A stretch of DNA of 37,437 nucleotides from RGIG4608 sp964413365. Lineage in GTDB: Bacteria > Bacillota > Clostridia > Oscillospirales > CAG-272. Both the position numbers and the translations under genes were made by a program. Of this stretch, positions 30,118 through 37,331 are shown piece after piece; the first letter of the stretch is position 1, and each line of letters starts with the position of its first letter. The notes below the pieces were generated by a model. That model ran no database searches, had not been told where the DNA came from, and was given only the letters and a program-made list of their open reading frames with translations. The stretch spans positions 1 to 37,437 of the forward strand of contig CAYPRM010000014.1 of assembly GCA_964413365.1 (NCBI GenBank). The letters are read 5' to 3'.

Positions 30118-31290
30118 ATGGTTTTCGGAATAATTTGCGAGTATAATCCGTTCCATAACGGTCATCTTCGCCAGATAAATGAAATAAAGAAAACGAGCGA
30201 TGTGCCCATAATATGCGTTATGAGCGGTAGCTTCACGCAACGAGGGGAGGCGGCGATCACGGATAAATATACCCGTGCGCGCATGGCACTTGAGTGCGGA
30301 GCGGACGTCGTTCTTGAGCTTCCTCCACCGTATTGCTTTGCGAGTGCGGAGAGCTTTTCTGCCGCAGGCGTCAGCATACTTGCGAGCGTCGGCGTCGATA
30401 CGCTCTGCTTCGGATCGGAGAGCGCGGACGCGGAGAGAATGTGGAGGATCGCGCACGTGGCACGTTCCGAGGAATTTCTCGAAAAATGCCGTAATCTTCC
30501 ATCCGACCAGCCGAGCACGGGGGGCTATCTCGCTCTGCTCTCGCAGGAGAGTGGGGAGGGGAAACTTTCCTCGAACGATATCCTCGGTGTGGAATACTGT
30601 AAGGCGATACTCGGACTCTCTCTTGACGGAAAAATGAATATCATGCCCATAAAGCGTGATGGCTCGGGATATCTCGATAAGACTCTTGTCAGCGGTCAGT
30701 GCCCGAGTGCCACCGCGATCCGCGAGCGTATACTGCACGGTGAGCTCACAGACATTGAGGATTTTGTGCCTCAAGCGGTGATGGAGATCCTTAAAAAAGC
30801 GGAAATATCCTCGCTCGATAATGCGTCCGATGCGATCCTGCTCGCCCTGCGTCTATTCGATACGAGTAAGGATCCCGTCGCCGTTCGCGATGTCGGGCTT
30901 ATCAATAGACTCAAGTGCACCGCTCGTAGCGCAACAGACCGTCAAGACCTGCTCCGTACCGTCGGCACGAAAAAATATACCCTCGCCGCCCTCAACCGTG
31001 CAATACTCTGCCTCACGCTCGGCATCTCGCAGAGCGACCTCGACGCACCGCCGACATATACGACGCTTCTCGGCGCAAATGCTAAGGGTAGGGAATACCT
31101 CGCGAGCATTAGAGGCAAGGACACACAGATTCCCGTGATCACCAAGCCTGCCGACGCGCATAGCCTCAGATTCGACGCCATCGACCGCCAGCTTGATATC
31201 TCCGAACGTGCCGACGCGCTATATACCCTCTGCTTCGAAAAAAATAAAAACAGCGGCACCTATTTTCGCCTGCCGCCGATCATGATCTGA
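30118..31290 (+). CDS. tmcAL: tRNA(Met) cytidine acetate ligase
   Basis: 390 residues. TmcAL makes N4-acetylcytidine at the wobble base of elongator tRNA-Met, activating free acetate with ATP, unlike the acetyl-CoA-using TmcA of enterobacteria. It opens with GIICEYNPFHNGHL, the HxGH-type nucleotidyltransferase motif, then VMSGSFTQRGEAAI and YTRARMALECGADVVLELP, and FGSESAD, which are characteristic of the family (also called nucleotidyltransferase, DUF795). The FSA-type Arg/Lys segment SGYLDKTLVSGQCPSATAIRE is conserved. SD GAGGAG. Divergent from ackA, 94 bases away. Confidence 0.92.
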   Translation: MVFGIICEYNPFHNGHLRQINEIKKTSDVPIICVMSGSFTQRGEAAITDKYTRARMALECGADVVLELPPPYCFASAESFSAAGVSILASVGVDTLCFGSESADAERMWRIAHVARSEEFLEKCRNLPSDQPSTGGYLALLSQESGEGKLSSNDILGVEYCKAILGLSLDGKMNIMPIKRDGSGYLDKTLVSGQCPSATAIRERILHGELTDIEDFVPQAVMEILKKAEISSLDNASDAILLALRLFDTSKDPVAVRDVGLINRLKCTARSATDRQDLLRTVGTKKYTLAALNRAILCLTLGISQSDLDAPPTYTTLLGANAKGREYLASIRGKDTQIPVITKPADAHSLRFDAIDRQLDISERADALYTLCFEKNKNSGTYFRLPPIMI

Positions 31291-31302
31291 GATTTATTGT
31301 AA

Positions 31303-31340
31303 ATGCCCTCGTCCTGTCTTCAAGGCGAGGGCATATAAAT
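31303..31340 (+). terminator. Terminator of tmcAL
   Basis: Stem ATGCCCTCG (31303-31311) / CGAGGGCAT (31326-31334) with an inner CCT/AGG pairing, followed by ATAAATTTTA, a moderate T run. Confidence 0.7.
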
Positions 31341-31500
31341 TTTATCGGAAAGGCTTTCCACAAAATGTATCTAAACCCGCGAATTTATTGCGAGCGTTCC
31401 CCATACGCGACTGAACGTAGGCTTTTGGCAACACGCCGACTGTTTTATTAAAAATCGAGCGGTTTTGGTACGCACCGCACGAAGCCCGTGTTGCGAAAAC

Positions 31501-31612
31501 GAAGGCTTGCGATAGCCTTCCTCCCGAAGGAAGCCAAATGTCGCCTTCGGCAAATGAGGCACGCACTTCGTGCGAATGATGCTGTGGCTACGCCACAAAT
31601 TGGTAGGGGGGC
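31501..31612. repeat. Array of small triloop hairpins in non-coding DNA
   Basis: The 455-base stretch between tmcAL and prfB (31291-31745) holds no credible gene. In it, consecutive hairpins occur: GAAGGCT/AGCCTTC (31501-31520), CCTTC/GAAGG (31516-31530), GCC-TTC-GGC (31543-31551), CGCAC-TTC-GTGCG (31562-31574) and TGTGGC-TAC-GCCACA (31583-31597). The last three have 3-base loops and are separated by 8-10 bases containing AATGA(G/T)G. It resembles short hairpin repeats dispersed between genes in some gut Clostridia (from memory, not searched). The flanks 31340-31500 and 31612-31711 show no further structure I can support. Confidence 0.6.
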
Positions 31613-31711
31613 TTACTCCTCCCGAAAACGAGTGAGGTGCGGTGCTAACCGTTTATTTGCAGGTTGATGTGCCTTAGACGCTCGATATATTCACTACGCG
31701 AACGAGAAAAG

Positions 31712-31748
31712 ACGCGATGGCAGAAAAAGTGCCATCGCGTTTTTATTA
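31712..31748. terminator. Bidirectional terminator downstream of prfB
   Basis: Ten-bp stem ACGCGATGGC (31712-31721) / GCCATCGCGT (31731-31740), followed on the plus strand by TTTTTATTATT and on the minus strand by CTTTTCTCG. The better T run faces the plus strand, although no plus-strand gene precedes it closely, hinting at a transcript from the hairpin array. Confidence 0.85.
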
Positions 31749-32852
31749 TTTTGTGATATATCTGAGGTAGGCGTTGATAAATCCGTCGATATCGCCGTCC
31801 ATGACCGCTTGGATATTGCCGTTCTCGTAGCCTGTACGGGTATCCTTAGCGAGGGTATAGGGCATAAAGACGTAGGATCTGATCTGCGAGCCCCACTCGA
31901 TATTCGCCTTATTTCCCTGAATATCCTCCACGCGCTCGAGATTTTCCCTGATCTTTATCTCAAGGAGCTTGGATTTGAGCATTTTCATCGCCGTTTCCTT
32001 ATTCTGAAGCTGTGAACGCTCGGTCTGACAGCCGACGACGATTCCCGTGGGCTTATGGAGGATACGGATCGCGGAGTCGGTCTTATTGATATGCTGACCG
32101 CCCGCACCGCTCGAGCGATGTGCCGTTACCTCGATATCCTCGGGGCGTATCTCTATTGTATTATCGTCCTCAAATTCGGGCATTACCTCGATCGAGGCAA
32201 AGGACGTCTGCCTTCTGCCGTTTGCGTCAAAGGGGGACACACGGACGAGTCTGTGAACGCCGTTCTCACTCTTAAGGTAGCCGTAAGCGTTCTCACCCTC
32301 GACCATGATCGTTGCGCTCTTGATGCCTGCCGCGTCGCCGTCGAGCCAGTCAAGAAGCTTGACCGTGAAGTCGTGATTTTCCGCCCAACGTGTGATCATG
32401 CGGTAGAGCATCTGCGCCCAATCCTGCGCCTCCGTGCCGCCTGCACCCGGGTGGAAGGAAACGATAGCGTTATGCCTATCGTACTCACCGGAGAGCAGGA
32501 TCTCGATCCTCATTCTCTCCTCCTCCTTCTCGATGAAGGCGAGCTCCGCACCGACCTCCTCGGCGTAGCCCTCCTCGTTCTCCTCGATCGCCATATCCGC
32601 AAGTGCGATGGCGTCCTCAAGACGCTGGGCAAGGGAATTGAACTCATCGAGCTTGCGCTTGCCCTGCTTTATCTGCTGAAGTATTTTTGAGGAATTGTCC
32701 TGATTTGACCAGAAATCGGGATCGAGCGTCTTTTCCTCCATCTCGCCGACGCTCTTTGTCAGCTCGTCGATCCTAAGAGAATTGCGGAGCTCCGCGATGT
32801 CCCTTCTCATACCGATGAGCTTATATTTGTATTCTTCAAGTTCGATTATCAT
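31746..32852 (-). CDS. prfB: Peptide chain release factor 2
   Basis: 368 residues from ATG at 32852 (GGAGA 8 bases upstream); an in-frame ATG 33 bases earlier has no SD. RF2 recognises UGA and UAA and triggers peptide release. The anticodon-like SPF tripeptide is at 206-208 and the GGQ catalytic loop at 251-253 (SSGAGGQHINKTDSA). Most bacterial prfB genes carry an autoregulatory +1 frameshift with CTTTGAC near codon 25; here the frame is continuous and the corresponding place (codons 26-27) reads CTT AGG. RF2 level is thus not controlled by that loop. The leader holds a CCGCACGTGCGG palindrome (32871-32882) and a second small stem (CCGAG/CTCGG, 32901-32921). Confidence 0.95.
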   Translation of the reverse strand: MIIELEEYKYKLIGMRRDIAELRNSLRIDELTKSVGEMEEKTLDPDFWSNQDNSSKILQQIKQGKRKLDEFNSLAQRLEDAIALADMAIEENEEGYAEEVGAELAFIEKEEERMRIEILLSGEYDRHNAIVSFHPGAGGTEAQDWAQMLYRMITRWAENHDFTVKLLDWLDGDAAGIKSATIMVEGENAYGYLKSENGVHRLVRVSPFDANGRRQTSFASIEVMPEFEDDNTIEIRPEDIEVTAHRSSGAGGQHINKTDSAIRILHKPTGIVVGCQTERSQLQNKETAMKMLKSKLLEIKIRENLERVEDIQGNKANIEWGSQIRSYVFMPYTLAKDTRTGYENGNIQAVMDGDIDGFINAYLRYITK

Positions 32853-32947
32853 ATAAATATCTCCGATCCGCCGCACGTGCGGCAAATTATTTCATCAGCC
32901 CCGAGCGACCGTACACCTCGGAGCGTCCACATATTAATCCATTATAT

Positions 32948-32976
32948 ATATTAACATATTTTTCACCGTTTTGCAA
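32948..32976 (-). promoter_or_regulatory. Probable promoter of prfB
   Basis: Minus strand TTGCAA (32971-32976), 17-base spacer, TAATAT (32948-32953). A TATAAT at 32941-32946 is an alternative -10 with a worse -35. Confidence 0.55.
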
Positions 32977-33012
32977 TCCCTTTTTCGAAAAAATACGCAA
33001 ATACGCACGTAC

Positions 33013-33051
33013 AACGAAAAAATACCGCACAGCACATCCGCCGTGCGGTAT
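33013..33051 (-). terminator. Terminator of the response regulator gene
   Basis: Nine-bp stem ATACCGCAC (33022-33030) / GTGCGGTAT (33043-33051), read on the minus strand and followed by TTTTTTCG. Confidence 0.9.
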
Positions 33052-33071
33052 CTATGATCATTCCGAGCCGA

Positions 33072-33767
33072 TCATTCAAGGAGATCAAACTTATAGCCAA
33101 CTCCCCAAACGGTCTTGAGCGTCCACTTGTCGGATACGCCGTCAAGCTTTTCACGCAGGCGCTTTACATGAACGTCGACCGTGCGCGAGTCGCCGAGGTA
33201 GTCAAAGCCCCATACCTTGTCGAGCAGCTGATCACGTGTGAATACGCGATTTCTGTTGTAGGCGAGGAAGTAGAGAAGCTCGAGCTCCTTGGGTGGGATG
33301 TCCACGGGCTTGCCGCAGAGCTTCAGCTCGTACTTCTGAAGGCTTATCTCTATGTTATCAAATTTGATGACCTCGCTGTCGTTCTTAGGTGCTGTGTGCG
33401 AGCGTGTACGGCGCAGAACCGCCTTGACGCGAGCGGAGAGCTCCTTGATATCAAAGGGCTTAACGACATAGTCGTCCGCACCGAGCTCGAGACCGAGGAC
33501 CTTATCGAAGGTGTCATTCTTTGCGCTTATCATTATGATAGGCTGATTTGAGACCTCGCGGATCTCTCTGCATACCTGCCAGCCGTCCTTCTTGGGAAGA
33601 ACGATATCGAGCAGAACTATGTCGGGATTGTAGAGCTTGAAGCTGTCGATGCCTGCAACTCCGTCGTTTACGGCTTTGACCTCATAGCCCTCTTTTTCAA
33701 AATAGATTTTAAGTGTTTCGCATATTGCAGCGTCGTCGTCGATGACGAGGATCTTGGTGTCCAGCAT
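33072..33767 (-). CDS. OmpR/PhoB-family response regulator (orphan)
   Basis: 231 residues. The receiver domain (1-120) has the acidic pocket Asp10-Asp11, phosphoryl acceptor Asp54 in VLLDIVLP, Ser81 and Lys103 (VVKPFD). A winged-helix DNA-binding domain follows (about 135-231) with PPKELELLYFLA, RVFTRDQLLDKVWG and RTVDVHVKRLREKL, the recognition helix of the PhoB/WalR class. No histidine kinase gene is adjacent: prfB lies downstream and an alcohol dehydrogenase upstream, and the transcript is closed by its own terminator. The sequence is close to WalR/PhoP-like regulators of Gram-positive bacteria, but assignment to one is not safe. A long AT-rich leader with a tandem repeat precedes it. Confidence 0.9.
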   Translation of the reverse strand: MLDTKILVIDDDAAICETLKIYFEKEGYEVKAVNDGVAGIDSFKLYNPDIVLLDIVLPKKDGWQVCREIREVSNQPIIMISAKNDTFDKVLGLELGADDYVVKPFDIKELSARVKAVLRRTRSHTAPKNDSEVIKFDNIEISLQKYELKLCGKPVDIPPKELELLYFLAYNRNRVFTRDQLLDKVWGFDYLGDSRTVDVHVKRLREKLDGVSDKWTLKTVWGVGYKFDLLE

Positions 33768-33799
33768 TTGGTTTACCTCCCGGGAAAAATTTTCGGATA

Positions 33800-33819
33800 T
33801 TAGTTAAAATTAGTTAAAA
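33800..33819 (-). promoter_or_regulatory. Tandem 10-bp box ahead of the response regulator, PhoP-box-like
   Basis: Two perfect head-to-tail copies of TTAGTTAAAA on the plus strand (33800-33809, 33810-33819); read on the coding strand this gives TTAACT-N4-TTAACT. OmpR/PhoB-family regulators bind direct repeats with 10-11 base periodicity, and the Bacillus PhoP box is TTAACA-N5-TTAACA. The pair lies 33 bases upstream of the regulator's own start, so feedback control is plausible (inference). Confidence 0.55.
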
Positions 33820-33971
33820 ACTATAAAGAATCCCATTTACAAACAGTATTGTAAAACACAAACCTTAAAAAAACCTAAAATTTTAATCATTTTTTTAACT
33901 TTTTGACTATTTTTTTTCAAATATTGATAAATTTCCGGATTTTTTTGAACAATCTGTTTCGTTCATAAAAA

Positions 33972-34000
33972 ATTTTAGCACATCGAAACACAAATGTCAA
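33972..34000 (-). promoter_or_regulatory. Promoter of the response regulator gene
   Basis: Minus strand TTGACA (33995-34000), 17-base spacer, TAAAAT (33972-33977). It implies a leader of about 200 bases (33768-33965) that is unusually AT-rich with homopolymer runs and contains the tandem box. The rest of the 366-base intergenic region holds nothing more than the ADH terminator. Confidence 0.7.
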
Positions 34001-34083
34001 TAAGAATTCATAAATTCTTAATAAAAATTATCGACGGCGTTCGACATATCGAAATTTTGCACATAAAAATGCAAAGGCTGATC

Positions 34084-34116
34084 AAAAAAACACCCGTTGC
34101 CAAGTGGCAACGGGTG
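34084..34116 (-). terminator. Terminator of the alcohol dehydrogenase gene
   Basis: Stem CACCCGTTGCC (34091-34101) / GGCAACGGGTG (34106-34116), read on the minus strand and followed by TTTTTTT (34084-34090). Confidence 0.93.
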
Positions 34117-34133
34117 AAAAATTTGTTTGATTA

Positions 34134-35351
34134 TTAGAAATCAACCTCAGTGTCGTAGTAGCAGCACTTAAGGAGCTTCTCCATCTCCTCCTGAGTGGGG
34201 ATACGGGGGTTAGAGCCTGTGCAAGCGTCGCCGATAGCGTTCTTAGCGATCTCGGGAAGTCTTGCAAGGAATACATCCTCGGGAACGAAGCCCTGCTCGC
34301 AGGGATAGCTGTCTGCGCCGTAGTTCTTGATGCAGTGAGGAATGTTGAGCTGGTCGTTCATATCGCGAAGGAATGCGATAAGGTTAGCGACCTTCTCGTC
34401 ATCGTTAGCACCGCCGAGTCCCATGAAGTCAGCGATCACGCCGTAACGAGCCTTAGCGACGTCGTTCTTTGCGTTGAAGGCGATGACCTTGGGAAGGTAC
34501 ATAGCGTTAGCAGCACCGTGAATGATGTGTGCGCCGTAGTCGTCGAAGGCAGCACCGGTCTTGTGAGCCATCGAGTGAACGATACCGAGGAGAGCGTTGG
34601 AGAACGCCATACCTGCAAGGCACTGAGCATTGTGCATGGAAGCACGCTTTGTCATATCGCCGTTGTAGGAGCCTACGAGATCTCTCTGGATCATCGTGAT
34701 AGCGAAGATAGCGAGAGGATCGGTGTAGTCGCAGTTAGCGGTGGAAACATACGCCTCGATAGCGTGAGTGATAGCGTCCATACCTGTGTGAGCAACGAGC
34801 TTCTGGGGCATGGTCTCTGCGAGATCGGGATCAACGATAGCAACGTCGGGAGTGATCTCGAAGTCAGCGATGGGGTACTTGATACCCTTGTCGTAGTCTG
34901 TGATTATGGAGAAAGCAGTAACCTCGGTAGCTGTTCCGCTGGTAGAGGGAATAGCACAGAACTTAGCCTTCTTGCGGAGCTCGGGAATACCGAAAACAAC
35001 GCACATCTGCTCAAAGGTGATCTCGGGATACTCGTACTTGATCCACATAGCCTTTGCAGCGTCGATGGGAGAACCGCCGCCCATAGCAACGATCCAGTCA
35101 GGCTCGAAGTCGAGCATGAGCTGAGCACCGTTCATTACCGTGGTAACGGAGGGGTCGGGTTCAACGCCTTCGATAAGGCGAACCTCCATACCTGCTTCCT
35201 TGAGGTAATCCTCGGCTCTCTGAAGGAAACCGTTTCTCTTCATAGCGCCGCCACCAACAACGATGACTGCCTTCTTACCCTTAAGATTCTTAAGGTTTTC
35301 AAGTGCGCCCTTTCCATGGAAAAGGTCGCGGGGGAGAGTAAATCTTGCCAT
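34134..35351 (-). CDS. Iron-containing alcohol dehydrogenase
   Basis: 405 residues from ATG at 35351 with a GGAGGCTA-type SD; upstream in-frame codons cross the promoter. The family (group III, Fe-ADH) reduces aldehydes such as butyraldehyde or acetaldehyde with NAD(P)H in fermentation. The cofactor motif GGGSPIDAAK is at 91-100, the SxSGTATEVT strand at 136-145, and iron ligands are Asp192 and His196 (GMDAITHAIEAY), a histidine at 259 or 263 (VHSMAH) and His278 (HGAANA). Between the last two histidines there is an insertion relative to the lactaldehyde reductase FucO. Overall it resembles the ADH half of AdhE more than YqhD. Codon use is strongly biased to a few codons, suggesting high expression. 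Monocistronic; physiological substrate unknown. Confidence 0.9.
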   Translation of the reverse strand: MARFTLPRDLFHGKGALENLKNLKGKKAVIVVGGGAMKRNGFLQRAEDYLKEAGMEVRLIEGVEPDPSVTTVMNGAQLMLDFEPDWIVAMGGGSPIDAAKAMWIKYEYPEITFEQMCVVFGIPELRKKAKFCAIPSTSGTATEVTAFSIITDYDKGIKYPIADFEITPDVAIVDPDLAETMPQKLVAHTGMDAITHAIEAYVSTANCDYTDPLAIFAITMIQRDLVGSYNGDMTKRASMHNAQCLAGMAFSNALLGIVHSMAHKTGAAFDDYGAHIIHGAANAMYLPKVIAFNAKNDVAKARYGVIADFMGLGGANDDEKVANLIAFLRDMNDQLNIPHCIKNYGADSYPCEQGFVPEDVFLARLPEIAKNAIGDACTGSNPRIPTQEEMEKLLKCCYYDTEVDF

Positions 35352-35415
35352 AAAAAATAGCCTCCATTTTTTAATATATTTTTTGAAATGCTTATGACCT
35401 ATTTCAACATTGTTA

Positions 35416-35444
35416 ATAATATCACAAATGTATTTGAATGTCAA
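35416..35444 (-). promoter_or_regulatory. Promoter of the alcohol dehydrogenase gene
   Basis: Minus strand TTGACA (35439-35444), 17-base spacer, TATTAT (35416-35421). Confidence 0.78.
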
Positions 35445-35537
35445 TATTTTTGCAAAAAAAATATGCAAATTTCCGAAAATAACAATTTAATGTACATGAA
35501 TCTGCAAAATATGTTGATAATAGACAAAAATCTGCTG

Positions 35538-35566
35538 TTGCATTTTTGCGAATGTTGGTGTATAAT
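35538..35566 (+). promoter_or_regulatory. Promoter of the EamA gene
   Basis: TTGCAT (35538-35543), 17-base spacer, TATAAT (35561-35566). Predicted start about 35573, which makes the ATG at 35581 too close to be used and supports 35611. Confidence 0.8.
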
Positions 35567-35610
35567 TACCTTATCTCGGTATGAGGAAAATAAAAGGAGA
35601 TGATATTGTT

Positions 35611-36024
35611 ATGTGGCTTGCTCTGGCGATAGGCTCGGCGGTTTTTGCGGCACTCACGTCGATACTTGCAAAGGTGGGCATCGATGGCGTCAATTCCAAT
35701 CTCGCAACGGCCATACGCACGGCGGTCGTGCTCGTAATGGCGTGGGGAATGGTCTTTATAACCAACGCGCAGGGAGGTATAAGTGAGATAAGCAAGAGGA
35801 GCTGGATCTTCCTGATCCTCTCGGGACTCGCAACGGGTGCATCGTGGCTCTGCTACTATAAGGCTCTGCAGATCGGGGAGGCGTCAAAGGTCGTGCCCGT
35901 CGATAAGCTCAGCGTCGTTATAACTCTCGTGCTCGCGTTTGTGTTCCTGCATGAGCAGTTTACCCCTAAATCCCTCGTAGGCTGTGCCCTCATCGGCATC
36001 GGCACACTTCTTATGGTCATTTGA
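35611..36024 (+). CDS. Half-size EamA/DMT-family membrane transporter
   Basis: 137 residues from ATG 35611 with AGGAG 11 bases upstream; the in-frame ATG 35581 lacks an SD and lies at the transcription start. It is one EamA domain with five predicted membrane segments (about 2-22, 30-50, 67-88, 99-113, 120-136) and the typical SGLATGASWLCYYKALQIGEA and HEQFTPKSLVGCALIG loops. Full-size EamA exporters have two such domains; half-size forms work as dimers. Substrates of the superfamily are small metabolites; none can be named here. Single gene with its own promoter. Confidence 0.85.
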   Translation: MWLALAIGSAVFAALTSILAKVGIDGVNSNLATAIRTAVVLVMAWGMVFITNAQGGISEISKRSWIFLILSGLATGASWLCYYKALQIGEASKVVPVDKLSVVITLVLAFVFLHEQFTPKSLVGCALIGIGTLLMVI

Positions 36025-36068
36025 TCCTAATAAAAAAATCCCCGATAGCTGTGTGCTTTCTATTGTGA

Positions 36069-36338
36069 GTGCAGAAACATTTTCGGATATATATTTTGCA
36101 ACTTCAAAGCGGTCGGATATTAAGTAAAGCTACGCATTTTGAAGGAAATAAGAAAGCGAGCGTTTGTTACTTCCTTGGTGGGGATAGTGCCACGCCGATC
36201 GGAAATGTGGAATCTATTGAAGGCAGAGCGATGCAGGAAAGCATTTGGAAGGAGACTGACCGAAAATTCTTCAAAAAAGGGATCGATGATCCGAAATTAC
36301 GACTGATTCATTTCAAAATCTGCAAATATAAAGAATAG
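36069..36338 (+). pseudogene. AT-rich open frame, probably a gene remnant
   Basis: An 89-codon frame beginning at GTG 36069 with no Shine-Dalgarno and no promoter. The translated product is basic (ends HFKICKYKE) and I recognise no domain. Base composition and codon choice (many AAA, ATT, TTT) differ from the GC-richer neighbours, and the region 36025-36353 has no terminator or other signal. It reads like the C-terminal remnant of an acquired gene; expression is doubtful. The middle part (GDSATPIGNVESIEGRA) and the tail could derive from different frames. Confidence 0.4.
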
Positions 36339-36353
36339 TATGGAGGAAAACCT

Positions 36354-36806
36354 ATGACACAATTTACACATATCACGCTAAAACAGCAACCGGAATTGAA
36401 AGAACAAGCCGCCGAGTGGTTTCACGAGAAATGGGGCGTGCCAAAGGAAGCGTATCTTGAATGTATGGAGAGCTATTTGAGCGGCGAGAGCGAATACGGC
36501 TGGTATCTCTGCATGGACGGCAACAGTATCGTCGGCGGACTTGGCGTGATCGAGAACGATTTTCACAACAGACCTGATCTTGCGCCGAACATCTGCGCCG
36601 TCTACACCGAGGAGAGCCATCGCCGCATGGGAATTGCAGGGCAGCTGCTTGACATGGCGGTCGAGGATCTGCGGGAAAAGGGAATATCTCCCGTCTACCT
36701 GCTCACGGATCATACGGGCTTTTACGAGCGTTACGGCTGGGAATTTCTTTGTATGGCTCAGGGCGACGGCGAGGCGGAGATGTCGAGAATGTATATCCAC
36801 AGATAA
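36354..36806 (+). CDS. GNAT-family N-acetyltransferase
   Basis: 150 residues, ATG 36354 with SD GGAGGA 7 bases ahead. A single GNAT domain: the acetyl-CoA pyrophosphate loop is in ESHRRMGIAGQLLDMAV (Arg/Arg-x-Gly-x-Ala), preceded by the beta-4 strand NICAVYTEE and followed by VYLLTDHTGFYERYGWEF (motif B: FYERYGW). The FYERxGW ending is typical of acetyltransferases acting on small molecules or protein N-termini, substrate unknown. The first ~100 bases are AT-rich while the rest matches the local composition, so the gene may be a recent arrival with a recoded junction. The frame upstream belongs to the remnant; no obvious promoter is seen. Confidence 0.88.
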   Translation: MTQFTHITLKQQPELKEQAAEWFHEKWGVPKEAYLECMESYLSGESEYGWYLCMDGNSIVGGLGVIENDFHNRPDLAPNICAVYTEESHRRMGIAGQLLDMAVEDLREKGISPVYLLTDHTGFYERYGWEFLCMAQGDGEAEMSRMYIHR

Positions 36807-36844
36807 CTCATACGGCGCTGAGACTATTGCAAGGGCAAAGGAAA

Positions 36845-36880
36845 ATGGGAATGAAAATGAAAATAAAAATAAAAATGAGA
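36845..36880 (+). repeat. Hexamer-like A-rich repeat at a start codon
   Basis: Successive units ATGGGA, ATGAAA, ATGAAA, ATAAAA, ATAAAA, ATGAGA place up to four in-frame ATG codons (36845, 36851, 36857, 36875) at the beginning of the small lipoprotein gene. A slippage-prone tract coding MKMKIKIKM. Confidence 0.8.
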
Positions 36881-37261
36881 GTGGCGAGGCTTGATCGCAT
36901 CCTCTCACTCTGCCTGTCCCTGCTTCTGCTCGCCGTCTGCGTGGGCTGTGTCAGGGAGGACGTGAGAGTTGAGAGGGACGAGAACCGCCTTGCCGTCAGA
37001 TTCGACGGACTGAGCAGCACCGTCTCCGAGACCTATACTCTTAATGAGGGCGACAGCATCGACGTTGCCGTTCCTCGCTGTGAGGGAGAGGCTCGCATCT
37101 CGATCACAAGTGGGAATGGTGAGACCGTTTATACGGGAAGGACGCCCCTGCCCGAGAGCTTCCGTGTGAGCATCGGAGAGGACGGGGAATATACCCTTTC
37201 GGTGAGCGGAGAGGACGCCTGCGGCGAGGTCGTTTTCTCTATCCGCCGTGCGTCGGAGTGA
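36851..37261 (+). CDS. Small secreted lipoprotein, unknown function
   Basis: 136 residues from ATG 36851; AAAGGA (36837-36842) is 8 bases upstream, while ATG 36845 is too near. A positively charged N-terminus (MKMKIKIKMRVARLD) leads into a hydrophobic stretch LSLCLSLLLLAVCVGC with a plausible lipobox (CVGC, slightly unusual -3). The mature part of about 100 residues is acidic and beta-rich (VAVPRCEGEARISITSGNG; RVSIGEDGEYTLSVSG), with the GEYTLSV turn seen in small Ig-like/bacterial pre-peptidase domains, but I make no firm assignment. It ends before a good terminator. It follows GNAT after 44 bases and may share its transcript. Confidence 0.7.
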   Translation: MKMKIKIKMRVARLDRILSLCLSLLLLAVCVGCVREDVRVERDENRLAVRFDGLSSTVSETYTLNEGDSIDVAVPRCEGEARISITSGNGETVYTGRTPLPESFRVSIGEDGEYTLSVSGEDACGEVVFSIRRASE

Positions 37262-37272
37262 TGCTCAAAAGC

Positions 37273-37317
37273 AAAAAGAGATCGGAGTGCAATATCTGGC
37301 TCCGATCTTTTAATTTT
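37273..37317 (+). terminator. Terminator of the small lipoprotein gene
   Basis: Stem GATCGGAG (37280-37287) / CTCCGATC (37300-37307), extended by A-T pairs, followed by TTTTAATTTT. Confidence 0.88.
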
Positions 37318-37331
37318 CGACGAATTGGTAC

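Noticed and set aside
31342..31598. Short open frames on the minus strand in the 31.3-31.7 kb intergenic region
   Set aside because: No SD, no recognisable product, and the DNA is full of hairpins, so non-coding structure explains it better.
34335..35360. Plus-strand open frame of 341 codons opposite the alcohol dehydrogenase
   Set aside because: Mirrors the strongly biased codons of the dehydrogenase; no promoter, SD or recognisable domain.
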